DNA of 64,000 nucleotides from Profundibacterium mesophilum KAUST100406-0324 (GTDB lineage: Bacteria; Pseudomonadota; Alphaproteobacteria; Rhodobacterales; Rhodobacteraceae), in NCBI RefSeq assembly GCF_009835145.1, contig NZ_APKE01000015.1:1-64000 (forward strand), written 5' to 3'. Positions 36,635 through 45,775 of this stretch are shown here, in pieces. Numbering within the stretch: position 1 is the first letter of the stretch; every line of letters starts with the position of its first letter. The translations under genes were made by a program, and so were the position numbers. The notes under the pieces are model-generated. The model saw nothing but the letters and a program-made list of their open reading frames with translations. It ran no database searches and was not told the DNA's origin.

Positions 36635-36871
36635 ATGACCACACGCATCATCACCACCGCCATCATCGCGATCCTGGCCACCGGCACCGCGGTGAGCGCC
36701 CAGTCGCTCTACCCGCGTCCCGTCATCTCCATGACGACGCCCGTGGTGCGCGATTGCACCCAGCTCGAGCGCAGCGCCGGCGTCACCGAGGAGCAATGCG
36801 GCACCCTCACGGTCTCCCAGATCATGCTGATTGCCGAACCGGCCAAGGCCGACACGCCCTCCGATGACTGA
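36635..36871 (+). CDS. Small secreted protein of unknown function
   Basis: Encodes 78 residues. ATG at 36635 is preceded by AGGAAG, and the first 22 residues are a clear Sec signal peptide (TTAIIAILATGTAVSA-Q). The mature part of about 56 residues has two Cys (VRDCTQLERSAGVTEEQCG) that could form a disulfide and an acidic C-terminus. The frame continues upstream without a signal or ribosome site. It is divergent from the SARP-type gene; no family recognised. Confidence 0.7.
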   Translation: MTTRIITTAIIAILATGTAVSAQSLYPRPVISMTTPVVRDCTQLERSAGVTEEQCGTLTVSQIMLIAEPAKADTPSDD

Positions 36872-37083
36872 CATGCTTTCCCGGCGGGACCCGGAGCATC
36901 AGGCGCCGGGCCCCGCCAGGCCGTTCGCGCGGTCCTCGCCGGAAGCGCCCGCGCCGCGTTTCGAAAAGACCGCATTTGACATGAGAAGCGTCAGGGCGGA
37001 CCATTGCCGCATTCAGGACGCAGGATATTTGACGGCACGCAGGTCACGCGCCGTGCCACCAATCCCTTCTACGGGAGATTTTC

Positions 37084-38364
37084 ATGCCAAGATTCGACAA
37101 TTCGGAAATCGCGGCCCTCGGTGAGGTGCTCCGCGGCGATTCGCTGTGGCCCTACGCCTTTGGAACGATCTGGGCCGATCCGCTGCGCGGCGCCCTGGAA
37201 CAGATCGGCACCGATTTCGCGCAGGAGGGCGAAAGCCCGCGCTGCGTGGTGCCCACCTCATCCGGGACGGCCAGTATCCATGTCGCGCTTGGCGGGCTGG
37301 GCATCCCCGCTGGGGCGGAGGTCATCGTGCCGCCGATCACCGACATGGGCAGCATCATGCCGGTGATCTTCCAGAACGCCATCCCCGTCTTCGCCGATCT
37401 CGATCCGCGAAGGGGGCTCCTCACGCCGCAGACCGTCGCCGATGCGATCACCGAACGCACCCGCGCGGTAATCGCCGTGCATCTGTCCGGCACGCCCGTC
37501 GATATCGAGGGCATCATCGAGGTCTGCCGCGCGGCCCAGGCCCGCCACGGCCATCCGATCCGCGTCATCGAGGATTGCGCCCAGGCGCTGGGCGCGACAC
37601 TGAATGGCCGCCCCTTGGGCAGTTTCGGCGACGCGGGATGCTTCAGCCTGAACACCTGGAAGCATCTGACCTGCGGGGAGGGCGGTTTCGTGGTGCTGCG
37701 CGATGCCGATCACCGCGCGCCTTGCATGCTCTTTGCCGACAAGCATCGCGACAGGCTGGGCCAGCCCGAGAGTTCCTACCAGGGATCGGGGCTGAACTAC
37801 CGGGCGAGCCTGATCGATGGTGCGATGCTGTCGGCACAGCTTCAGGAGCTGGACAGGATCGCGCAGGCGCGCAACGCCATCGGTCAGCTTGCCGATGCGC
37901 GGCTGGCGCAGATCGAAGGGGTGACGCCACAGCCGCATCTGGCCGGTGCCTTCGCGACCTATTTCATGGTGATGTTCCGCCTGGAGGCGGTCGAGGCGGA
38001 GCGCAAGAGGGATATCCTGTCGCATGTGCGGGGGGCGCTGGGCGAGGGGGCGCGGCTCCGGCTCGGCGGGACCTATAGCGATCTCATCTATCGCAGCGGG
38101 GTCTTCATGCGGAAGGCCTTCTTCAACGCGGACACGGCCCCCGGCGATGCCATGCCGCTCTGGCCGGCCGAGCTTGCCGCGCAAGAGCTTGAACGCCGCG
38201 GACAATACGGTGCGTCGGTCGCCTACGACTACCGCACGGTCTGTTGCCCGGGCGCCGAGGATTACGCTGCGAATTCTTTCTGCCTGCAATTGCAATGGAA
38301 TACCGGTGAGAGCGATATCGAAGCGGTGACGGATGCCTTTGCCGAGGCCATACGGGCAGCGTGA
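37084..38364 (+). CDS. DegT/DnrJ/EryC1/StrS-type aminotransferase
   Basis: Encodes 426 residues. The PLP lysine is in FSLNTWKHLTCGEGGFVV, the family's active-site segment; SSGTASIHVALGGLGI and EVIVPPITDMGSI are the N-terminal cofactor regions and VIEDCAQALGA holds the PLP-binding Asp. These enzymes transfer amino groups to keto sugars or form scyllo-inosamine-type products. GGGAGA lies 8 bases before the ATG. No sugar-nucleotide genes are nearby, so the substrate is open. Unusually, TDMGS replaces the common TFxAT stretch. Confidence 0.8.
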   Translation: MPRFDNSEIAALGEVLRGDSLWPYAFGTIWADPLRGALEQIGTDFAQEGESPRCVVPTSSGTASIHVALGGLGIPAGAEVIVPPITDMGSIMPVIFQNAIPVFADLDPRRGLLTPQTVADAITERTRAVIAVHLSGTPVDIEGIIEVCRAAQARHGHPIRVIEDCAQALGATLNGRPLGSFGDAGCFSLNTWKHLTCGEGGFVVLRDADHRAPCMLFADKHRDRLGQPESSYQGSGLNYRASLIDGAMLSAQLQELDRIAQARNAIGQLADARLAQIEGVTPQPHLAGAFATYFMVMFRLEAVEAERKRDILSHVRGALGEGARLRLGGTYSDLIYRSGVFMRKAFFNADTAPGDAMPLWPAELAAQELERRGQYGASVAYDYRTVCCPGAEDYAANSFCLQLQWNTGESDIEAVTDAFAEAIRAA

Positions 38365-38424
38365 TGCCAAGGGTCCGGCGGCAGGGCGCGAAGGGCCGCT
38401 GCCGCCGGACCATCCGCGAGAAGC

Positions 38425-40020
38425 CTAACGCACGGGCTCCCCAAGCGCGGGTTGCTCAGGCGTGTTCTCTTCAGGCGTGCGCTCTTCAGGCACGGGGCCC
38501 TCGCGTGTCAGGGGAACGAACTTGCGCCGCAGGTAGCCCTGCAGCTGCGACACCTCCTCGGGCGATGCCGGCAATTCGAGCCCGGAAGGAATCCCGGCGA
38601 CCACCGGCGGACCGAGGCGCCCGAACTCCGCCTCCAGGCCGCCGGGCCAATCCGGGCGGCGCAGCAGCTCCGGGGCGCAAAGGGCGGCATGACCCTCGGG
38701 GTCGAGCAGGCCGTTGCGCGCGGTATAACCGGGATCGCGCGTTTGCGTGCAATAGCTGATCAGCCCCATCGCCACCTGCAGGGAGGTGCCGGTGGCGACG
38801 TGGCGCGGGCTGCGGGTGCCGCACGGAACGTCCGAACCGGGCGGCGTGCCGAAGGGCGTGCCCGGTGCGAGGTTGCGGAAATAGCAGGCCGTCTGCTCCG
38901 CCGAGAGCCCTTTTTGCGGCCAGGGAATGCTTCGGTCGGGGGTGATCCTGTCGAACTGCGCGTTGCCATGACAGGACAGGCAGGAGCTGTCGGGATTGTC
39001 GACAGGCCCGTTCATCCGTCCCTCGTAACCGTAAGGGCGAGGATCGCCGCTCTTGTCCTCGAGCATCAGGCTCCCGGCGGCGAAGACGCTCTGCTCGATC
39101 TCGTTGCCCCAGGTGAGGCCGAGGGGCCGCAGGCTGTCCCAGCCCGGAGCATGCCCGGCGGAGGCATCCATGACGAGGGTGCCGTAGATCCAGCCGCTCG
39201 AGGTCTGCATCCCGGTGCGGGCCGTGATCAGCGCGGCGGGCAGGCGCACGGCGATGTCGAATTGCAGCAGGTTGAGCACGGCAAGGCGCAGCGCGAGCGT
39301 CTTGTCATGCCCGGCAAAGGTCCGTGCCGCGGAGACCGGCTTGCCGGAAAGTGTCATGTCGTCATGGATCATGGCACGGATCGTCGGAGCCCCTTCGAGA
39401 AAAGGGGCCTCTTGTGCGGTGGCCTCGCTGTAGAGCGGTTTGGCGATCACCGTGCCGACCGGGAAATCGATGACCGTCACATCGGGTGCTTGGCTGCCAT
39501 CGCCCCAGACGCGGGCCAGGGTCGTGGCGCCGGGCCGGTTGAAGAAGCTCACGGCCCAGTTCTGCACCTCCTCATGCTGCAACGGGCCAAGCTCGAAGGC
39601 GCGCGAGCTGCGCTCGCGCGTCAGGCCGTTCAGAGGCTCTCGGCCGTACTCTCCCACGCACATCCAGGGCGCGTGATACCAGTCGCGATGGGTGTTCTCC
39701 CGCAAATTCCAGCGGGTCCGGTCCATGCCCTCGAGCACATGATCCAAGAGCGAAAGGAGAAAGCGATCGGGCTCCACGACGAAGTCGATCTGCTCCCAGG
39801 GACGCGGCTCGGATGCGGTGCCGGCGGAGGGCGCGGGGTAGTCGACGCGCGGAAGGAAGCGCGGACCCGGCACGCCGGGCGGAAGTTGCGCATTCACCAG
39901 ATCATGGCAAAAGCGGCTCTGCACCGCGTCAAAGGGGGCGGAATGCGCGGCGCCCGGTGTCCAGAGCGCGGCGCTCAGCGCGGCAAAGGCGGCAATGCGG
40001 CGAAAGTTCCCGTGATCCAT
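38425..40020 (-). CDS. Secreted protein with one CXXCH haem-binding motif
   Basis: Encodes 531 residues. GGAGGG nine bases before the ATG at 40020 selects this start over ATG at 40029 and over the longer frame from 40131. A signal peptide covers residues 1-27 (AAFAALSAALWTPGAAHSA). One c-type haem motif, CLSCHG, is near residue 328. Several other Cys (FCHDLV, WMCVGEYG, ACYFRN, VPCGT, SYCTQT, LCAPE) suggest disulfides. Pro/Glu-rich repeats (EERTPEENTPEQP) end the protein. A periplasmic redox or binding role is likely. The exact family was not recognised. It is convergent with the aminotransferase gene (60 bp) and divergent from rpsA. Confidence 0.7.
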   Translation of the reverse strand: MDHGNFRRIAAFAALSAALWTPGAAHSAPFDAVQSRFCHDLVNAQLPPGVPGPRFLPRVDYPAPSAGTASEPRPWEQIDFVVEPDRFLLSLLDHVLEGMDRTRWNLRENTHRDWYHAPWMCVGEYGREPLNGLTRERSSRAFELGPLQHEEVQNWAVSFFNRPGATTLARVWGDGSQAPDVTVIDFPVGTVIAKPLYSEATAQEAPFLEGAPTIRAMIHDDMTLSGKPVSAARTFAGHDKTLALRLAVLNLLQFDIAVRLPAALITARTGMQTSSGWIYGTLVMDASAGHAPGWDSLRPLGLTWGNEIEQSVFAAGSLMLEDKSGDPRPYGYEGRMNGPVDNPDSSCLSCHGNAQFDRITPDRSIPWPQKGLSAEQTACYFRNLAPGTPFGTPPGSDVPCGTRSPRHVATGTSLQVAMGLISYCTQTRDPGYTARNGLLDPEGHAALCAPELLRRPDWPGGLEAEFGRLGPPVVAGIPSGLELPASPEEVSQLQGYLRRKFVPLTREGPVPEERTPEENTPEQPALGEPVR

Positions 40021-40245
40021 GGCGAGCATCCCTCCGGCGCCCGCCGCCGCCGCGCGCCGCGCTGGGCGCCGCCGCGATGCGGGCATCGTCCCCGCGTCAG
40101 GTTCCTTGAACGGGCAGGGCCCGGGGGACATCGCGGGCCGGCTGCGTGTTCGAGCCTAGCACGATTGCCGCGATTCGGCGCGTGCGCCGCCGCGCGCCTC
40201 GCGAAAGAGGCGCCGTTTCGGTGCGCCGCGTGCACCGGGCGCACC

Positions 40246-40274
40246 TTGCCATATGCACTTGTGCGGCCTATACG
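40246..40274 (+). promoter_or_regulatory. Promoter of rpsA
   Basis: TTGCCA (40246-40251), 17 bases, TATACG (40269-40274) form a good housekeeping promoter. Transcription from about 40281 would leave a 170-base leader before rpsA. The remainder of the 431-bp gap (40021-40451) holds no visible gene. Confidence 0.6.
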
Positions 40275-40451
40275 GACGCTGTCGACGCGGCGGGACAAAG
40301 CGGCGCGGCAGAGGTGCGGGGCAGGGCTGGACGCGATCCGGCCCTTTTGCCTTGTGCCATTTGCCCGTCATCCGCCACTGACCAAACCCAAGACCGGCGG
40401 AGACAACCGCTTGGCCAGTGAAAAGCGAAAACCGAAGGAAATCCTACGCTT

Positions 40452-42128
40452 ATGAGCGCTAATACATCCATGGAGGAATTCGAAGCCCTCCTGAACGAAA
40501 GCTTCGAAATCGATACGCCCGACGAGGGCTCCGTCGTCAAGGGCCGCGTCATCGCGGTCGAGGCCGGCCAGGCCATCATCGACGTGGGCTACAAGATGGA
40601 AGGCCGTGTCGACCTGAAGGAATTCGCCAATCCGGGCGAAGCTCCCGAGATCGAGGTCGGCGACGAGGTCGAAGTCTATCTCCGCCAGGTCGAGAACGCC
40701 CGCGGCGAAGCCGTGATCTCCCGCGAGATGGCCCGCCGCGAAGCGGCCTGGGACCGCCTCGAGAAGGCCTATGCCGACGAGAACCGCGTCGAAGGCGCGA
40801 TCTTCGGCCGCGTCAAGGGCGGCTTCACCGTCGATCTCGGCGGCGCCGTGGCCTTCCTGCCCGGCTCCCAGGTCGATGTGCGCCCGGTGCGCGATGCCGG
40901 CCCGCTCATGGGCCTCAAGCAGCCGTTCCAGATCCTCAAGATGGACCGCCGCCGCGGCAACATCGTCGTCTCGCGCCGCGCGATCCTCGAGGAAAGCCGC
41001 GCCGAGCAGCGCGCCGAGGTCATCGGCAAGCTGCATGAGGGCATGGCCGTCGACGGCGTGGTCAAGAACATCACCGAATACGGCGCCTTCGTCGATCTGG
41101 GCGGTGTCGATGGTCTGCTGCACGTGACCGACATGGCATGGCGCCGCGTCAACCACCCCTCCGAGATCCTCGCGATCGGCGAGACGGTGAAGGTGCAGGT
41201 CATCAAGATCAACAAGGACACCCACCGTATCAGCCTCGGCATGAAGCAGCTGCAGGACGATCCGTGGGATACGGTCGAGTCGAAGTTCCCGCTGGATTCG
41301 GTCCACAAGGGCCGTGTCACGAACATCACCGATTACGGTGCGTTCGTCGAGCTGGAGCCCGGCGTCGAGGGCCTCGTGCACGTCTCCGAGATGTCCTGGA
41401 CCAAGAAGAACGTCCATCCCGGCAAGATCGTCTCCACCTCCCAGGAGGTCGAGGTCATGGTGCTGGAGATCGACACCCAGAAGCGCCGCGTCTCGCTTGG
41501 CCTCAAGCAGACCATGCGCAACCCGTGGGAAGTCTTCGCCGAGACCCATCCCGAGGGCACGCAGGTCGAGGGCGAGGTCAAGAACATCACCGAATTCGGT
41601 CTGTTCGTCGGCCTCGAGGGCGATATCGACGGCATGGTCCACCTCTCCGATCTCAGCTGGGACCAGCGCGGCGAAGAGGCGATCCAGTCCTATCAGAAGG
41701 GCGATACCGTCCAGGCCGTGGTCACCGAGACCGATGTCGACAAGGAGCGTATCTCGCTGAGCATCAAGGCGCTCGACGACAGCTTCACCGGTGCAACCGA
41801 GGGCGTGAAGCGCGGCTCGATCATCACCGTCGAGGTGACGGCGATCGAGGATGGCGGGATCGAGGTGGAATACGAGGGCGCCAAGTCCTTCATCCGCCGC
41901 TCCGACCTCAGCCGTGACCGCTCCGAGCAGCGCCCCGAGCGCTTCACGGTCGGCGACAAGATCGACGTGCGGGTCACCAATGTCGATCAGAAGTCCCGTC
42001 GTCTCGGCCTGTCGATCAAGGCACGCGAGATCGCCGAAGAGAAGGAAGCGGTCGAGCAGTATGGCTCCTCCGATTCGGGTGCGTCGCTTGGCGACATCCT
42101 CGGCGCCGCGCTCAAGGGCGACGACTGA
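40452..42128 (+). CDS. rpsA: 30S ribosomal protein S1
   Basis: Encodes 558 residues with six S1 (OB-fold) repeats. The repeat phrases [52 protein letters not shown] and [26 protein letters not shown] are clear from about residue 195 onward. S1 holds mRNA on the 30S subunit. N-terminal [18 protein letters not shown] is typical of Alphaproteobacteria. An intrinsic terminator follows, so ihfB has its own promoter. Confidence 0.96.
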   Translation: MSANTSMEEFEALLNESFEIDTPDEGSVVKGRVIAVEAGQAIIDVGYKMEGRVDLKEFANPGEAPEIEVGDEVEVYLRQVENARGEAVISREMARREAAWDRLEKAYADENRVEGAIFGRVKGGFTVDLGGAVAFLPGSQVDVRPVRDAGPLMGLKQPFQILKMDRRRGNIVVSRRAILEESRAEQRAEVIGKLHEGMAVDGVVKNITEYGAFVDLGGVDGLLHVTDMAWRRVNHPSEILAIGETVKVQVIKINKDTHRISLGMKQLQDDPWDTVESKFPLDSVHKGRVTNITDYGAFVELEPGVEGLVHVSEMSWTKKNVHPGKIVSTSQEVEVMVLEIDTQKRRVSLGLKQTMRNPWEVFAETHPEGTQVEGEVKNITEFGLFVGLEGDIDGMVHLSDLSWDQRGEEAIQSYQKGDTVQAVVTETDVDKERISLSIKALDDSFTGATEGVKRGSIITVEVTAIEDGGIEVEYEGAKSFIRRSDLSRDRSEQRPERFTVGDKIDVRVTNVDQKSRRLGLSIKAREIAEEKEAVEQYGSSDSGASLGDILGAALKGDD

Positions 42129-42190
42129 TACCCTTGCAACGGTGCCGTCCGCGCGGCGCGGTCGGCACCAGCAAGGATGACGGCAAGACA

Positions 42191-42225
42191 GCGCCCCGCA
42201 TCGAAGGATGCGGGGCGCTTTCGTT
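42191..42225 (+). terminator. Intrinsic terminator of rpsA
   Basis: GCGCCCCGCATC (42191-42202), loop GAAG, GATGCGGGGCGC (42207-42218), then TTTCGTT. A weaker GGTGCCG/CGGCACC hairpin lies just before it at 42141-42169. Confidence 0.85.
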
Positions 42226-42427
42226 CGCGCGCGGGCTGTCCGCGATGAGGCCGGACGGCTTGCGCGGCGCGGAAGGTGGCCCGGGCGCCGGGACGGGCCG
42301 CACGCGGCGCGGCCAATGTCGCCCGCGAAGGGCAGGGGCTGTTGCCGCCCTCGCGGCAACCGCGCGAAACCTTGCCTTATTTCAGAACATTAGGAGGAGG
42401 ATTTCGCATGAAGTGCTGCGGCTTCTG

Positions 42428-42456
42428 TTTCCCATCGCGCAATTTCGCCCTATAGT
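42428..42456 (+). promoter_or_regulatory. Possible promoter of ihfB
   Basis: TTTCCC (42428-42433), 17 bases, TATAGT (42451-42456) lie 64 bp before the ihfB start, after the rpsA terminator. The -35 match is moderate. Nothing else is visible in 42226-42520 apart from an AGGAGGAGG run near 42392 with no matching gene. Confidence 0.4.
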
Positions 42457-42520
42457 TTGCTCAAGCCAAACGAAACGCGAAGTCGTCGTAAAAATAACAC
42501 AGATCAAGGGGAGCTGGCTG

Positions 42521-42802
42521 ATGATCCGGTCCGAACTGATCCAGAAAATCGCGGATGAGAATCCGCATCTCTACCAGCGGGATGTCGAGCGGATCGTGAA
42601 CACCATCTTCGAGGAAATCATCAATACAATGGCCCGGGGTGACCGGGTCGAGTTGCGCGGGTTCGGGGCATTCTCGGTCAAGAAGCGTGATGCACGTGTG
42701 GGCCGGAACCCAAGGACCGGCGAATCGGTTCAGGTCGAGGAAAAGCACGTGCCGTTCTTCAAGACCGGCAAGCTTCTGCGCGACCGCCTGAACGAGGAAT
42801 AA
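42521..42802 (+). CDS. ihfB: Integration host factor subunit beta
   Basis: Encodes 93 residues, the family length. [33 protein letters not shown] forms the N-terminal helices; [29 protein letters not shown] is the DNA-binding arm with the conserved RNP tip. It pairs with IhfA to bend DNA. AAGGGGAG lies 8 bases upstream. Position after rpsA is standard. Confidence 0.95.
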   Translation: MIRSELIQKIADENPHLYQRDVERIVNTIFEEIINTMARGDRVELRGFGAFSVKKRDARVGRNPRTGESVQVEEKHVPFFKTGKLLRDRLNEE

Positions 42803-42809
42803 ACCGAAC

Positions 42810-43169
42810 ATGCGCTATCTCCGTCTTGCCGTCGTGGCGATCCTCGCCATCCTTCTTGTCACGGTGGCTTTCGCCAACCGCTCCCCGGTGACGCTGCGGG
42901 TGCTGCCCGAAAGCATGGCCGGCTTCCTCGGCTGGTCCTGGCAGATCACCCTTCCGCTCTTCATGGTGATCCTCGCCGGTCTCACGCTGGGCCTGCTGAT
43001 CGGGTTCGTCTGGGAGTGGCTGCGTGAGCACAAACATCGCAGCACCGCCCGCCACGAGGCCAAGAAGCGCCGCGAGCTGGAGCGCAATGTTGCCCGCGGA
43101 ACGCCCAGGCGCCATAATGGCGGCGATGATGTGCTGGCGCTCCTTGAGGATGGCCGCACCCCGCATTAG
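42810..43169 (+). CDS. LapA-family (DUF1049) membrane protein
   Basis: Encodes 119 residues with two membrane helices (about residues 5-22 and 45-68), and a basic cytoplasmic tail (EHKHRSTARHEAKKRRELER). The pattern, with a short loop NRSPVTLRVLPESMAGF between the helices, is that of LapA/DUF1049, which in E. coli takes part in LPS assembly control with LapB. Only 7 bp separate it from ihfB, and trpF follows after 9 bp. Confidence 0.85.
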   Translation: MRYLRLAVVAILAILLVTVAFANRSPVTLRVLPESMAGFLGWSWQITLPLFMVILAGLTLGLLIGFVWEWLREHKHRSTARHEAKKRRELERNVARGTPRRHNGGDDVLALLEDGRTPH

Positions 43170-43178
43170 ATCGGCGGG

Positions 43179-43820
43179 ATGAATGACATCCGTATCAAGA
43201 TCTGTGGCCTGACCGAAAGTGCCGACATCCCCGCCGCGCTTCTGGCGGGGGCGGGCTATCTCGGTTTCGTGTTCTTCGAGCGCTCGCCGCGCAACCTCGC
43301 GATCGGGGATGCCGCCTTCCTCGCCGCCTCCGTGCCGCCGGGGGTGTGCAAGGTCGGCCTCGTGGTCGATCCGGATGACGCGGCACTCGATGCGATCATG
43401 GCGGATGTCCCGCTCGACATGCTGCAACTTCACGGCAAGGAAAGCCCGGAGCGTGTCGCCGAGATCCGCGACAGGGTCGGCTTGCCGATGATGAAGGCCG
43501 TGGGTATCGCGGATGAGGCGGATCTGCTCGCGATCGCCGATTACGGCCGCGTGGCCGACCAGCTTCTGATCGATGCGAAACCCCCGGTCTCCTCCGCGCT
43601 TCCCGGCGGCAACGGGCTGGCTTTCGACTGGCGCCTGATCGCCGGCCGCCGCTGGCCGGTACCGTGGATGCTGGCCGGTGGGCTCACGGCGCAAAATGTC
43701 GCCCAGGCAATTCGCCTGACCGGCGCGGCGCAGGTGGATGTCTCCTCGGGTGTCGAAGCCTCGCCCGGCCTTAAGGATGCGTCGAAAATGGCGGCCTTCT
43801 GCACGGCGGCACGGTCGTGA
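43179..43820 (+). CDS. trpF: Phosphoribosylanthranilate isomerase
   Basis: Encodes 213 residues of the (beta/alpha)8 fold. [16 protein letters not shown] holds the catalytic Cys in [30 protein letters not shown] (general acid Asp) and [26 protein letters not shown] complete the family signature. It makes CdRP from phosphoribosylanthranilate. The stop overlaps the next gene by 4 bp (GTGA), and trpB follows one gene later. Confidence 0.95.
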   Translation: MNDIRIKICGLTESADIPAALLAGAGYLGFVFFERSPRNLAIGDAAFLAASVPPGVCKVGLVVDPDDAALDAIMADVPLDMLQLHGKESPERVAEIRDRVGLPMMKAVGIADEADLLAIADYGRVADQLLIDAKPPVSSALPGGNGLAFDWRLIAGRRWPVPWMLAGGLTAQNVAQAIRLTGAAQVDVSSGVEASPGLKDASKMAAFCTAARS

Positions 43821-44227
43821 CCGCCGATCACCCGCCGAAGGCCGCGCCGGGGCAGGGACCGGGCGGGCGCGGCATCGGCGGACGCTTCGCGCGGCGCTCT
43901 CCCGCGGACCGCGAGAAGGCCCGCCTGCGCCGGCAGATCGACGCGTTCAGCTCCAGCGATCCGCGCCTGCGCCGGATCATCGAGCCGGTCCTGCGTGACC
44001 GGGCGCGTTGGCTGCGCATTCCGCTGGCCGGCCTTCTGGTCCTGGGCAGCTTCGCGGCGATCCTTCCGGTCTTCGGGCTGTGGATGTTCCCACTCGGCTT
44101 CCTCCTGCTGGCGATCGACCTGCCGGCGCTGCGTCCCGCGGTAAACGCATCGCTGATTTATGGTCGGCGGCGGCAGCGGGCTCTGCTGCGCTGGTGGCGA
44201 GCCAAGCGCGGCCAGCAGGACCCTTGA
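43817..44227 (+). CDS. Small membrane protein between trpF and trpB
   Basis: Encodes 136 residues from a GTG that overlaps trpF (GTGA). The N-terminal 60 residues are Gly/Arg-rich and basic. Two hydrophobic helices follow ([22 protein letters not shown] and a continuing [13 protein letters not shown]), and the end is strongly basic ([16 protein letters not shown]). The helical hairpin has some likeness to the PGPGW-type membrane proteins. Genes like this between trpF and trpB in Rhodobacterales are sometimes labelled tryptophan synthase beta-like, but no catalytic feature supports that. Confidence 0.7.
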   Translation: MTADHPPKAAPGQGPGGRGIGGRFARRSPADREKARLRRQIDAFSSSDPRLRRIIEPVLRDRARWLRIPLAGLLVLGSFAAILPVFGLWMFPLGFLLLAIDLPALRPAVNASLIYGRRRQRALLRWWRAKRGQQDP

Positions 44228-44314
44228 GGGCTGAGCGGCCCTTTACCGGACCTGCCGCTGAGGATAGATCAGCAAGGCGACCCCAGATGCCCGCATCCCG
44301 AGGAGACAGGCCCC

Positions 44315-45541
44315 ATGCCGGATGAATTGTTCAACAGCTTCATGACCGGTCCGGACGAGAACGGACGGTTCGGCGATTTCGGGGGGCGCTTCGTCAGCGA
44401 GACCCTGATGCCGCTGATCCTCGAGCTGGAGCGGCAATACGAGCATGCCAAGACCGACCAGTCCTTCTGGGACGAGATGCAGGATCTGTGGACCCATTAC
44501 GTCGGCCGGCCCAGCCCGCTCTATTTTGCCGAGCGCCTCACGGAGCATCTGGGCGGCGCGAAGGTCTATCTCAAGCGCGATGAGCTGAACCATACCGGCG
44601 CGCACAAGATCAACAACGTGCTGGGACAGATCATCCTCGCGCGGCGGATGGGCAAGAAGCGCATTATCGCCGAGACGGGAGCAGGGCAGCACGGCGTGGC
44701 GACGGCGACGGTCTGCGCCAAGTTCGGCCTGCAATGCGTCGTCTACATGGGCGCACACGATGTCGAACGGCAGGCACCCAACGTCTTCCGCATGCGCCTT
44801 CTGGGGGCCGAGGTGGTCCCGGTGACCTCGGGGCGCGGCACGCTCAAGGACGCGATGAACGACGCGCTGCGCGACTGGGTGACGAATGTGCGCGACACGT
44901 TCTACTGCATCGGCACGGTGGCCGGGCCGCATCCCTATCCTGCGATGGTCCGCGACTTCCAGGCGATCATCGGCAAGGAGGCCAAGGAGCAGATGCAGGC
45001 CGCCGAGGGGCGCCTGCCCGATACGCTGGTGGCGGCCATCGGTGGCGGCTCGAACGCGATGGGGCTCTTCTATCCCTTCCTCGATGACAAGGATGTGCAG
45101 ATCATCGGCGTCGAGGCGGGCGGCAAGGGGGTCGATGTCGAGATGCAGCATTGCGCCTCGCTGACCGGCGGGCGGCCCGGCGTGCTGCATGGCAACAGGA
45201 CCTACCTGCTGCAGGACGATGACGGGCAGATCCTCGAGGGCTTCTCGATCTCGGCGGGGCTCGACTATCCGGGGATCGGACCGGAGCATTCGTGGCTCCA
45301 CGATATCGGCCGGGCCGAATACGTGGCGATCACCGATGCCGAGGCACTCGAGGCGTTCCAGCTATGCTGCGCCATGGAGGGGATCATCCCGGCGCTCGAG
45401 CCCAGCCACGCACTTGCCCATGTGACCAAGATCGCCCCCGAGCTGCCGCGCGATCACATCATTTGCATGAACATGTGCGGGCGCGGGGACAAGGACATCT
45501 TCACGGTTGCGAAGGCGCTTGGAATCGACATGAACGGCTGA
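44315..45541 (+). CDS. trpB: Tryptophan synthase beta chain
   Basis: Encodes 408 residues of the fold-type II PLP enzymes. The PLP lysine is in [24 protein letters not shown] and [13 protein letters not shown] are the substrate and phosphate loops. It condenses indole with serine. AGGAGA precedes the start. trpA is not immediately downstream, unlike in classical operons, and the next gene is an unrelated secreted protein. Confidence 0.96.
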   Translation: MPDELFNSFMTGPDENGRFGDFGGRFVSETLMPLILELERQYEHAKTDQSFWDEMQDLWTHYVGRPSPLYFAERLTEHLGGAKVYLKRDELNHTGAHKINNVLGQIILARRMGKKRIIAETGAGQHGVATATVCAKFGLQCVVYMGAHDVERQAPNVFRMRLLGAEVVPVTSGRGTLKDAMNDALRDWVTNVRDTFYCIGTVAGPHPYPAMVRDFQAIIGKEAKEQMQAAEGRLPDTLVAAIGGGSNAMGLFYPFLDDKDVQIIGVEAGGKGVDVEMQHCASLTGGRPGVLHGNRTYLLQDDDGQILEGFSISAGLDYPGIGPEHSWLHDIGRAEYVAITDAEALEAFQLCCAMEGIIPALEPSHALAHVTKIAPELPRDHIICMNMCGRGDKDIFTVAKALGIDMNG

Positions 45542-45570
45542 CCGCCGAAAGCCTGTGTATCGAGGGGCAG

Positions 45571-45601
45571 GCGCCCGACGAGGGCGCCCGACGAGGGCGC
45601 C
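45571..45601. repeat. Tandem 13-bp repeat after trpB
   Basis: GCGCCCGACGAGG occurs twice in a row (45571-45583, 45584-45596), followed by a third partial GCGCC. The GGCGCC palindromes within it can pair, so it may form a weak hairpin. Confidence 0.7.
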
Positions 45602-45775
45602 TAAGGCGGGGAGGCGGGCGAGATGTAGTCTGGTGGCGTAGGTCCGCCCATACCGATGCCCGCGCCGGTTCCGATGGCACGGGTATCGGCAATATCACGC
45701 AAGCATGATCTGCTGCATGCAACCGGACGGCGCGATCCGTGTTGTGGTGTCAACTGACACTTGGAGGTTCATATA

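Noticed and set aside
40368-42359. Long minus-strand frame opposite rpsA
   Set aside because: It mirrors the S1 repeats on the other strand and has no domain of its own.
43817-44227. Tryptophan synthase beta-like enzyme
   Set aside because: The protein is a small two-helix membrane protein without PLP or catalytic residues; the name comes only from its neighbour trpB.
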